Assembly (NCBI GenBank): GCA_037389465.1
Contig: JAZARR010000072.1
Span: 529,040-593,039, forward strand
Length of the DNA: 64,000 nt
Origin: Baylisascaris procyonis
Lineage: Eukaryota; Nematoda; Chromadorea; Rhabditida; Ascarididae
Direction of reading: 5' to 3'
The translations under genes were made by a program, and so were the position numbers. How positions within the stretch are numbered: position 1 is the first letter of the stretch; each line of letters begins with the position of its first letter. Below, in pieces: positions 9,201 through 21,100 of this stretch. The notes below the pieces were generated by a model. It had not been told where the DNA came from and did not search any database. It was given only the letters and a program-made list of their open reading frames with translations.

Positions 9201-12200
9201 AGTGCGCTCACTGTATATTTTCATTGTTTGCTGAATTCGATGCCACTTCCTTACAGTAGTTTGGTGATTTCAAAAGCTTTTGCAGTATTTTTAGGAGGCA
9301 GTTGCGGCGCAGTGTGACGTTGTGCATCTGCGATGGGTTCATGCTGCATGGGCATTACGCGACGATATAAACGTATCGATCACCGCTGCACATTTCGTCA
9401 GTCTTCATGATTTTTGCTTGGCTAGTGAATTTCTGATAAATATGTTGACTCTCCATCGTCCTCTTCTTCCTCATATTTCAACTCTAAGATTCGGTTCCAA
9501 TGTTTGTATCGGTTTCTTTTCTTGTCCCGCCCGGATCAATCCCATATTGGATTATCCGTATTTCTAAGAGAATCCCAGCTTCTCTTGTTGTCGGAGTTTT
9601 TGTGTTCAAGTTGAGGCGATTTTTAGTATAAATTCGGCACACAGAACCTAGGCGTTGGCGGCGATACCGTTTCCAAAGGTCAGACAATGTATAGGGGGGT
9701 GCTGTTTGACTTAATGCGGAATCAGACTCAAAAGTGCTGTGACCACAGCGGAATTTTGCAGACAAGGCTTTTCGAGCAAAGTGATCCCGAATGCGGTTTT
9801 CTTAGCCAGGTCATAAGGAATCCTTGTTGTCGTGTTATGTGGTCGGCATCAGATATGTTTGTTTAAGTTGCGAATGAACTTCGCAACAGTATTTTGAGTA
9901 AACTCGACCGTGCTGAAGATCAGTTTTTGAAAGCAAATTCGTGAAAGAGTAACTTTTTAATCTAGTTACCCCATCTCACTTTATTGCTCGCCTTTCTTGA
10001 TCTAGTCTCCTTACCTTGTTACGGCTAATTTCGTCGATCGCAGTCCTGCGAGGATGTGTGACATTACCTGAGGCCTTTGAAGTTTTTGGCGCCATGGACG
10101 ACCTGTATGCATTTATTCTGCTCTCAGGTTGTCGTCACTGAAATGACATATTGCACTGTTTGAATCACTTCGCAAAACTGCCTTATGACCATCCACAGCA
10201 ATGGGTAGCAATGGCTGTTTCCAACGAACTATTGCCATAGAACTGTCGTCCTTCTAAGCGAAATTTTTCATTTTTGTGAACATTCCTTTGATGGGTTCGA
10301 CGTTAATTGTACTTGAACATTTGACATTCAAGTTCAGCAATCATATTCGGAATGTTGAAGGCCTCAAGTTTTTCTGCCTGACGTTTCCATGACCTATGAA
10401 GATTTGAGTATTTTGCTAGCTGGTTCCTCATTCGCGGTTTGTAGAGCACATTCGGGACTATCGCCAATGATTTCATCATTTGACCGTTGATGATTCGCCC
10501 ATGCGAAGACGATCGGAAAGCGCAGGGATGATTTGCTCAGCAAACAGTCGACGAAAATCAATAGTGATTTAGCTTTGAGCTATTGATCTCATTGCTGTAA
10601 CGATATTCATGTGTGCTTATAATCAGTATGGCAGTATTGGAGCGGTACTCCATTTTCAAAGGAATCCGCCTTTCCCACATGGCAAGAATTCATACGATAT
10701 CTCTGAACATGCTGTTACGTACTCTCGTCACGATAAAGGCTTTTCAGGTCAAAGGGTTTCTTGTGGAGCCATTCTGCGGATTGTCGATTTGGTTTGCCGG
10801 ATATTCGGCCGAACAGCTGATCGGACTACGATTAAGAACCGTCGAGCATAGTCTCTTTTATATTCGAATTTAACCATACTCGCTATTAGCTATAGCTCGT
10901 TAACATTTTGATGCTGTATCTCACATCGCACTTAACGACGTTGAGGGAAGATGATGATTTACTGTAATTCTGGAGGTGGGAGTGGGAAGAGGATGAAGGG
11001 AGTGCTACGAGTGGTTGCTGCAAATATGTAGCAAGGCCTAAACTGTACAAATAGTACAAACAGCACGACTAATTCACATATGTAAACAAGAGTGATTGCC
11101 GTGAGGTGTTGCATGAAATAATACCGAAAGAAATGTGCCCCTAACGGCTGCCTTTAGACGAGGTCTTATTTGAGCACTACTTTCTGGAAGCGATCTTTTT
11201 CCCTCATTTTCGAGTTAAGATGAAGCTACTGCGTGAACTTCATTGTGTCTTATAAACTGACCATATTTAGTGGGGAAAGTGGCTACACATGAGGAAGATG
11301 CAACGCACATAGTTGTCTCTAACGACACTGATATATCACTTGACGACTTCGATCCGAACCAAAAAATTGTTAGCGACGAGGTTAGTTTATAATTTTATTT
11401 TGACGCTTTATTCAGTTATCATATGGGAGGAAACTGAGGAAAGTAGATAGTCATGTTTGGATAAGCGGATATGGGTCACTGTTTTCTTGAGTGTGAAACA
11501 TGTCATCATCCTTAGGCATGAATAACATTGTCGGTCCCTGTTGGGAGCTATGCTGCAATAAAAATATGAAGATCAACAAGTGATGCGTCCACTGTTTAAC
11601 CTGAATATTTTTGGCAGACTAGGTCTGTTTAGGGCAGCTGAATGTGCCGTAGTACGATGACGGTTTGTCATACTAAGGTATATAGAAATCTAGAGTATAA
11701 CTGCTGAGATAATTTCAATCAATCAGCAGGGGATGACGTAGAAAGTATCCGCTCTCACAATTCTTCGCTGCTGTTATCATCTAAATCTCTTATCGTTCGT
11801 ACCATAGTAATGAAACTAAAAAGTTTGATGCTGCAGGTACAGTTCGCTGTGCTAAAACGACGCTTTTTGTACTATTTTGCCAAAAGAAAAATGATGAAAC
11901 GCAAGATATTAAGCTTGGATTTTTTTATCCTGCTTTTTTCCTTATAGAGGTTTGCATTGCAGTGGTTCTGGAGGTGTATACAGTTGTCAATATGTGCAAA
12001 CGAGGATAACTACAGGTGGGCGGGACAAGAGAGAGCAAAGAAGGATCACGACCCCCAATCTGCAGGATCATTTTTGAGGTTGTTTTCTGCTCAATCAAAA
12101 TTTTTTATGTATAACGGTTATCGTGAAACCGTCAAATGTTATATTTTCCTTTTCTGGGACGGAGTGGTGTGGAGAACGGAGTGTAAAGGTGAATTGCTTT

Positions 12201-15059
12201 CTACCCCATACATATCCGGCAAAATATTTAACGAAATGGGGACCAGTAATGCATGGGGAGAGTGACGTACAATTTTTCTTAATTTTCCTTAATAGGCGGA
12301 TAATAAAGGCTGAACAAATTCTTTGTCGTTTCCATACAAAACAGTGATCCTGGTTTCTGTTGTTTTTACGATTGAATATCACCTGCATTGATATCAGCTC
12401 GCTATCAGTAAATTAAAAGTCCTCACTGTTTTTTAAATGCTATTATCGCAACTGGAGTGGTGACTTATAATCTGGTGCCGACTGTTGTGAGTCAGAACGA
12501 ATAATAGGTCTTCTGTGATGTATGTTTTAATGAGATCTATCTGAAGTGGGCCCTCATCAGGAAGTCAATCTCAGCATGTTATTCAGAAAATAACCTCCCC
12601 CTTCCTGTACGATTTGGGGTATTGACAAATCCAATTCTTTTTCAGCCCTGTCTTCATGTAATAAATCTAGGGTATTTTGGAGCTCAGGCAGTCAGCAAAA
12701 CCCCCATCCATCATTTCTACTTCTTGCCAAAAAGCTATAAAGGAGAACATTATAAATTTATTTGTGACACTAACCATAATTCTTTTAGTAAAGGAGGCCT
12801 GTAGAGGTTTATGGCTATGACGTTTAATAGCTAGAATATGACTTAGTAAATGAGGCCTGTAGAGGTTTATGGCTATGACGTTTAATAGCTAGAATATGAC
12901 GCATTGGAGAAGGAATGAACATCGATAATGTACGTGTATTAAGTACCCGAATATGTTTCATGTGTACGAGAAGAATATAAGTTGGTGTGGATCAGTCTCT
13001 TATATGCACATTTTCGGGCAAAACGTCTGGAATAGCCTTCAGTATTCCGCATTTCTTTCTTATGATACCATGGCGTCACAGAATTCTCGACGGTGCCCGT
13101 CGAAGTCTCGGCATCGATAAGCAAACTGAATTGATGTGGGGAAGGGCTGGACAGACCTTGATTCCTAGGGCCGGGAGGAGATGAGAAAGGGAAACGAAAC
13201 GCGCTAGTGCGTGCACTTTCATATGAAGCATGGGAACCAGTTAAATTGCAAAAAAAAAAAAAACGCTCGATACATTCCATCGAGTGTTACGTGGAAAGGG
13301 GAATATTGATGAAGACAGAAGAGCATAGTGGGAGATTTCATGCATATTGCAGTGTGAGTGCATCTTTCGATTTGTTGTGGAAAGTTCTTGCAAAAAAAAT
13401 TATTTGTTTGCAAGTGTTCGATTTTATAACCTCTACTATTTTTTCAAGTTTTTTAATGCTCCACTCACAAAGAAACTACCTCGTGCTGTCGACTAAATTC
13501 CATGCTATAGATTTGAGAAGCGGGCGGGGAGATCTTGTTTGAGTTGAATGGGACTGAACAGGTCAGTGACTCACCGTCGAAATCGGAGATCGGTAGTGGT
13601 AATAGGTAACAGCCAAAACAGCCAGAAGAACGTTGAGGTGTTGACAGGTGAGACTTAATTGCGTACGCAGTTTATTTTGCACTAAAGTTAAAAATTCTCG
13701 TGTTTCTTTATATAAAATTGCATACGTAAAATGGAAATTACGATTTTATCACGTGGACGACGTAATCTGTGAGTGTACTCGTCAGGTAATTGGGTAACAA
13801 AGCGTATTTGCAGGTCTCCCAACGGCCAGGAAACCGTCTCTCCTTCGTCATGTCCAGGTATTTCTCGTCAGTCGAACGTCATTGGTTCTTGTTGTTGATG
13901 AGGGTGCTATTGAACCTTCTGCCCGTTGTATGCGCTGAATGAGCTTATGACCCTTAGAGGCATCCCTGAACTGTCGTTTGATGGCATATTTTAAGTGTAT
14001 ATGACAGTTCGGAGTTCTTGTTGATGCCTCGCTGTCGGAGTTCAGGATGTAATTGTAACTCTGCTAGAATATCCTCATTGGGAAGTGAAATGGGGGAGGG
14101 ATGCTTCAAAAGAGAATAAGAAAAAAGGATATCAGTACCTCCCACCCACAGTATCCTCGGGTATTTTCGAACACATTTGAGTTTCTCCACTCCTTTTGCT
14201 CATTTTCATTGTTGCAATTTGAATCCAACCTTGCTCAACGAGTAACCAAAATGCCAAAAGATTTTGTATGTTTTCTAGATCCTTTTCTGAAGTGTTTTTC
14301 AAAGATCCTGCTTTTGGAGCCTCGGAAGTTGTATCAAAAAGCCTGCTAGAGTGATGTTCCCTTCCCTACTGATTGTTTCTTTAATATGAACTATATTTCT
14401 TTGCATATGGACTTAATGGCTTGTGAAGTTCTTAGCTTCTCAAGGTTGATTTGTGTCCGAGGCGAGCTTGCATAGGAGGAGGGCTTGAAGCCATTCGCCT
14501 ACTTCAAAAATTACAATCACTCGAAGGAAGAGCGTTCTTTATACTCGATGCGGCAAGGTAGTTATCATTCACAGTTGGAACTGCTCTCAGAACAATCTTG
14601 CAGATCGCAACGAGACTGTGAGACTTCTAAGAAAAAAGTTTCATAGAAATATTCCAAGCTTGTCGCAGGTTCCTGTTCATTTTAAAATGTGGTTTGACAG
14701 TCTACTGATACCAGATTGTAGCACCGGAACACCGACACAGTACTGCAGCCTTAGTTTGCACAAATTAATGGTCTTTTGTAGGTTGTTTGGTAAACGTAGA
14801 AAAGAAAAGCCATATTTTCACATAGGTGAATGAAGACACTAGACAAAAACTTCGAATGGAAATTTCAAATGTTGACGTCGTATGTCAAAAAATTTTGTTA
14901 CCTGAACTTGTGGCATCCGTTGTACAAAATGTGCTGATCGGAAGTAAGGATTCTTTCACTCATCTCGCGTTTCAACTAGGTCCTCTCGAATATGCAAGCT
15001 TTCATCAACTGGCAGCTTGTGCATACGGTCTCAGCCAACGATGATCGTCTTCCGCTACA

Positions 15060-15138
<79 letters not shown>

Positions 15139-18100
15139 TGCATTATTCAGGTTATTGGGACTGCGACTCCACAGCGGGGGATCATGAAATATCAACGAGC
15201 GTATCTTGCAAAATGAGCAAGACGGATGATATCGGCAAAGAGATGGTCGAAACCGAGGAACATTATTTAAGAACACTGAAAATCATCGTAAAGGTATTGT
15301 CAACTTTTGCAGATTTGGTATGGATTTTTTTCGGTTTTGCGCAAAAATTCGCTGATTTACCGCGTTTATACCGAAGAATTATCCATAGTAGCGTTATCTG
15401 CTATAGTTGAAGGTTGAAGTCTTACTTTAGGAGTGGAAGACGGTTGCCTACATAGAAGGTGGCGGAAGAAAGCAATAGAAATACATTTTCATGCCAAAGA
15501 AGTTCCGAAAGTAGTCCTGAGTAGCTAGCTAAACTATTGAGTTTCGTCGGATATGGTTGGATTCTTCGCGTCGGTGATGATAATTGGTGATATTGCGACA
15601 TGCCTGGACAGATGGTGACCGCTATGTAAGCTGTACCTTTTGCCAGTTTGTTCAGTTTACTTTTCTATGCTTGCCAAATTTAGTTGTCGTCTGATCTTCT
15701 CTCAACTCCACCACAGCCTCAAAACAAAAAAGTTCACTTCTTTTTCACTGTATTATGAACAACTGAAGGACGAAAATTGACAGTTGTTATGTTAGAATGG
15801 TGGTTACGTCATACGAGTCATCCAGGCCAAGGCGCTTTATATGGCATAAACCTTCGAAGTTCTAAAGTCACTTCTAGCTGCATTCAGTACAGCGTAAAAG
15901 TGTTCTCCAATAGTGACTTTTGGTTTCTACCCTCTATTTGTGAAGCAATGAAAATTTTGCTTTCTTCGTATTCTATGTTTTGGACTCTGTGTTTTTTCAT
16001 TCTTACTTTCGAATATTCTCAACTTTTCTTTCGAAACTTTCTAAAATCGCTTACAACTGAAAATTGAAATCTCAAAATGTAGAGTACTTCTTCATGTTTT
16101 CAAAAGGGCACTGGATCTTGTTGAAGGCATTTATCGTCAGTTGTGTATGGAGTGCTTCCAGTGCTTCATGGAACCTCTAGAAGCAAAGCTGAGGCAGAGT
16201 GGGTCTGCTCTTCTATCGAAAGCGGAAATGAGATGCATATTTTCGCGTGTTCCACTACTTATCGATGCGCACGAGGTGATATGCAACGACCTTAAATTGG
16301 CAACTGATAGTCGCACTGCAGTCCGCCATATCAGCCAGGTTTTCTTTTTCCGCTTTTCCTTTATTATCCGTAGGTAGAAAGAACTCTGTTTTATCACGTC
16401 TCAGAAATTTCTGCCGCTTTTTCGTGCGGGAGGGGAGGGGGGGGGGGAGGGAAGAAGGGGGACATGTAACGTTTATAGATTCCTTTCCGTTCGGAGATGG
16501 GCGGTGGGTTTTTCACATCATCAAATTTTGGTTCGTTTCATTTTTTCTGGAGTGATTACAGAGGTGAATCAGCTATCGGTGAGAAGGTCTAGAGGGCGAG
16601 GCGTGACTGGTGCGCTGGCTTTCTTTCGGTAGACTGACGTGAGCTTTAGCTAGGCGCATATCCTTGTTTATAATTTTGGCTTCCATATTAGAAGTTGAGG
16701 CGATCTCCTTTGGAGAAGAATCGTTGAGAAGTTTTCTTAGATATTCGATTTTTGGTGAACTTTTTAGGTTTGGTTGAGGAACGCTGAGAATTTACGGCTT
16801 CTCTACAGTGCATATATTAGTAACTACGATAGAGCCTTAGAAATTCTGAGGCAGTCCGATGTTAATCCAGGGTTTCACGCATTTTTAAAGGCAAGTTGGT
16901 GATTCTATTCCGTTTTTATGAATATAATAATGAAAATGTAAAGCAAGGTACATCGTGCCCAGCTTCTGGTCGCTAACAATACAAATCGGTGCACTCGGAT
17001 GGTCCTTGCCGCTGAATCTATAAAGCGGCAGTGCAAAATGTTCGTCGCCAATGAGAATTGCTAGAAAAAATTTACTGGCATACATTTTAGTACTGCTGAT
17101 CGTACTGACAAGTACTATTGGCAGCGGGAGCAGAATTTTCCAGTTATGAAGGAGGCCTTTTAATCCGAGGAGTTCTACCCAGGAATGTCCTTTAAGTTTT
17201 TTCAAGAGGTCTCTTGTATTCAAGCAATTTTTGTGCTGGGGTGACTCCGGTTTTCTGCTGATGATCAAGCAATGCGTTTCGCGGCCAAGAATCTTATCCT
17301 AGTTTACTGACAGTTGAGCAGACAACAGAGAAGCTGTTTGGTCTGGTGATGGGAGCTATAGAGTTGGATACCTCAGAGATGGAACGTGAAAGTGAAAACT
17401 TTCCTTGTTGGAGTTATGTTCCTATCTAAGTGGTTAGTCAAAGCATCGTTGATTTCAGTTTCGACAAGTATTATCACTGTTTTCACTGTTTTCATTTGAA
17501 TTTTTGCTTTTTGAATTTTGCTGTTTTGTTTTTTCAGCTATTCTCTTTGGTGACAGCAACCAACATGTTAGGAAACTACTATATTTAGCAGTAATACTAT
17601 CTAATGTTTCCTGCTAAACGTGGCGAATGCGGTTCTCTCGCTATTATAGAATGAAACTAGTGCAGAGTTAAAGAATTTTCCCTTTCATTAGGAATCTTGC
17701 TGTTTTGAGCAAATATGGATTTTTTCCTATTTATTTTTCTTTATTTATTTCAATCAACATAGCAAACGTTTTTATTTCAATCAATCTTCCTATACGTTTT
17801 TTAATTGATGACAGGGGGCAGTTAAAGCGAGCTCATCTTATCGTTTGTGCACATTTGTGTAAATATATGAAAGGTCAGGTGGTATGGCCATATTCCAAAG
17901 ACTTAAATAATCTATTCAATGGGATTTCACATTTTCAGAGTGGTGAAGGAATGAAACAGGAGACGTTCTGTTGCTTTATACGCATATATGTATTTTTTTA
18001 AACAGTGGATGTTTTGCTTCTTTCTGTACGATTATATATGATATGATTGGCAATAAGAAGAACGTGACTCGAGAGAGTAGAGTTGAATTTAAGAGCTTCA

Positions 18101-21100
18101 TTATAGAATGCAGAAGGTCACACCGAATGCCAAAGACATATGTTGAAGGATTTGCTGATGCGTCCCGTACAGCGGCTTCCATCTGTTATACTTCTTCTGA
18201 AAGGTGTGTTATGTCGATCTGTATATTCTGTAGCGTCACTTTTGGCTACAGTGATTATCTAGACTTCTCAGAAGTTAACCTTTTTTGTCAGTGGGCCTGA
18301 ACCTCTCAGTTATTTTCAATAAATTTACATCTGAATCCGTTTGATTATTATTGAAAGCGACCTAAATATTTGCAAATTCATAGCTTTGAGTGCTTTGCCG
18401 GTTTACTATTGGTTTCAGCTATTCCTTATTCTTTGCTTTCAGTAATACGCTTATTTAAATAAGTGTCAGGGAAACACATGCATATTTTCAACTAGTTTCA
18501 CATAAGCAGTGGACTGAGGAGTGAACTTTCGTCAGCTAGAATTTGGCGGAATTGAATTGAATTTGATGTTATTTCCGCAATGCATGGTTGTAAAATGCCC
18601 TGTGCATGCAAAGTTTAGGCGTTTCAATGATTTGGCTCTTTCGAAGTTCCTATATCACCCTGATACTTGGTATCGATATCAACTTTCATAACCCACCAAA
18701 ATTCTTAACTCTACCTTCAATACTTCCTGGACTGAAAATATCGGGTGGGTGAACGCACGCATATGTAGCCGTGCACACGACGTTGCCACAGTGCCATTCC
18801 CAAACGCAGATTTATATGGGCACAAAAAGTGAGCAGGGAGAATATGGGAATATAGATAGCAGGACCGGCGGGGAAGGGCACGACACGCTTGCTAATAATT
18901 ATTGGGAGTCCATATTTTATGAAGAAAGATTTTTTCAAAAGAAAGATTTATGAAGATAAAGAAGTAAGCAAGAGAGAATGTTTTCAGAGATGCAACACAA
19001 CGAGCAGAGAAATAATCGAAAGAGGAGATGTGTGATGAGGGCAATAAACGCACTCCAAGATATTCTACGGTGCGCGTTGATGAATCTATATGAGACGCTT
19101 CCTGTCGCGCATTTGTTCCGCCTTCTTTAAAATTTCATCCTGTTAGCGACATAAGCTAGATATTAATGACATTTCATGGGTACTGCCTGAACGGGGGGTG
19201 CTGAGGCATTCTCGGGAGTGCGACAGAATAAACGCGTTCATGTTCCACTCCATTGGGCTAGCCCGTTGTCCAATCATCCGAAAATGATGTGAGAAAATAT
19301 CAGTCTATTTTCTGAAAGTGGACTGGTAATGAGGGTCCCCATCGGAGAATGCTTTCTCGGAAAATTTTTAATGTTTCAATGAAAGTTCTTTATAGATAGA
19401 TGAATTATGCAGCCGAATTTGCCGACTTTATAAGTTATTTAAGCGCCAAAAATTGAAATAGAAGCCGTATAATACAATATAAAAGCCACTCCTTATTGAA
19501 ATTCGTCGGTTCAACTTTCGTCGAACGGAGCACACGCTAACCAGATGCGCGCAGACATTAATTTCGCCATTACGCCAACCTTTGGATGGGCACGTGCCTT
19601 GTGCCCTCATTCTACATGTTGTACATTTTCGGCTTATTGCAGTTGCTAAACTGTGCTTGAAGTCGCTGCTTTCGGTACGCTCATTTGCTCCCAGCCCTAT
19701 TCAAAACGTCGTTTCTTTTTATTCGCAAATTGTTTACGGTTCTCATTTGCTCTTAATTTTTGAAACTGGTTGATTTTTATATGTTCGTGAATTTTAATAA
19801 TATCGGATTTATTTCCTTATTTATTCAGTAGTTTCAACTTTGAAGAACAAAAGCTGTCTTGTTCGGATGTTGTCTAAATCGCTCAGTGACATGCACCTTT
19901 TCGCCCTCCCCATCCTCCGTAGCATTCATCACGCTTTGTACGTGCTGTTGCGATTTATGAAACGAAAGAATCTTTATCACAGGAGAATAAAGGAGGTTGC
20001 AATGAAGCAGTGGAGTGTAAGAATAACACAAATGCGCATAATCCAAAAGAGGTCGTTCGAGGATGTATCGTAAAGCAGCACTTCAAAACACAGCACAATA
20101 CATTGATGCACCAGTCCGTAATGCGCAATGGCGGGTTTCTGTCTGTAGCCAGGCTGGTCTTGTTCAAAATGTCTTAAAATGCGAGGTTTGTGCAATTGCG
20201 CGTTTTCATGGGAAGTTTGAAATTAGAAAGCTTTTATTGCTTTTAAGTGTTTCGTCAGCCAAATCGTTTTGTGAGCTCTGTTGCAAACGCATATATTGCG
20301 TCAGTTTTCTCACCATCTTTTCTGCTTCTGCATATTCTCTTAGAAAACTTTGCCTGTGAATCTGTTATTTACGTTGAAGCATTTTTTTGATGCATTTTTA
20401 GAACGGCAAACGAGTCGAGAGGTCAAGTGGAGACATATGCAGAAGCTTTCAAGACTTACGCGGAGATAGAGGACTACCCTGTAAGTTTGTCTTTCATCAT
20501 GTTCAAATGGCGCAAAGGCTTTGTCCAACATGACTTGCCGAGCTGGAGAGAAGCGATCTCGTCGCATTTTCCGACTAGCCTTTTATTGGTCTGCTTTCTG
20601 CCTCCTTGCAACGATCTTTTTGTCAGCATCTCTCAGGAAAAGACATTTAGGGTGCCGCATGCACCAGCTAACCGACATCGTTATGCAGAATGCGGTATTC
20701 AAGGAGAGATTCTTGAGATTTTTCGCGCAGACTCGTTTATTAAACTGCGCAGGGTTAGGTTTCACGTTAGAATATGTGGAGGTCGAGAAAGTAAAAAATC
20801 CTTTGAACCGGAAGCGAAGACTCAAATCACGTCAAAAGTTTCAAAAATACAGTTTTTCCCTTTTTTCATTATAATTGTTTCAATTTTTTCTGTTCTTTTC
20901 TATTGTTTTTTCAATTATTTCAGTCAAATTGTTTTTCAAAAAAATCGTTTCAAAAATTCAAAAGTTACAGAGTTTTTCGTGAACGCAAATTACTGCATAA
21001 AATTTGAATTTCTGTTTTTACTGAGTGCAAAAAGCTTTTTTTTTGGAGGGGGGGAGGGGAGAGATGGTTAAATGCTACTGCGTACCACCACCATGTGGCA

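Larger units (their letters stand above)
15151..20480 (+). other. ect-2: ect-2 exons 12-17: DH (RhoGEF catalytic) domain
   Basis: Exon 12 carries the DH start IGKEMVETEEHYLRTLKIIV. Exon 13 is CFMEPLEAKLRQSG then IFSRVPLLIDAHEVICNDL. Exon 14 is LLYSAYISNYDRAL to NPGFHAFLK. Exon 15 is ECQRHMLKDLLMRPVQRLPS, the conserved CR3 helix signature of DH domains. Exon 16 is VMRAINALQDILR and exon 17 is NESRGQVETYAEAF. Spacing to human ECT2 is residue-for-residue across the exon 15/16 boundary. The domain catalyses GDP release from RhoA-type GTPases at the cortex. An upstream in-frame acceptor at 16140 would add 7 residues to exon 13; the alignment favours 16161. Confidence 0.93.

Noticed and set aside
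16141..16161. Alternative acceptor for ect-2 exon 13 (ATCGTCAG, phase-compatible)
   Set aside because: It would insert 7 residues where the DH alignment with human ECT2 is gap-free using the acceptor at 16,161.
20427..21071. 214-codon ORF
   Set aside because: Only its first 18 codons (to 20,480) are coding, as the 3' part of ect-2 exon 17; the rest reads through a good GTAAGT donor into intron sequence.
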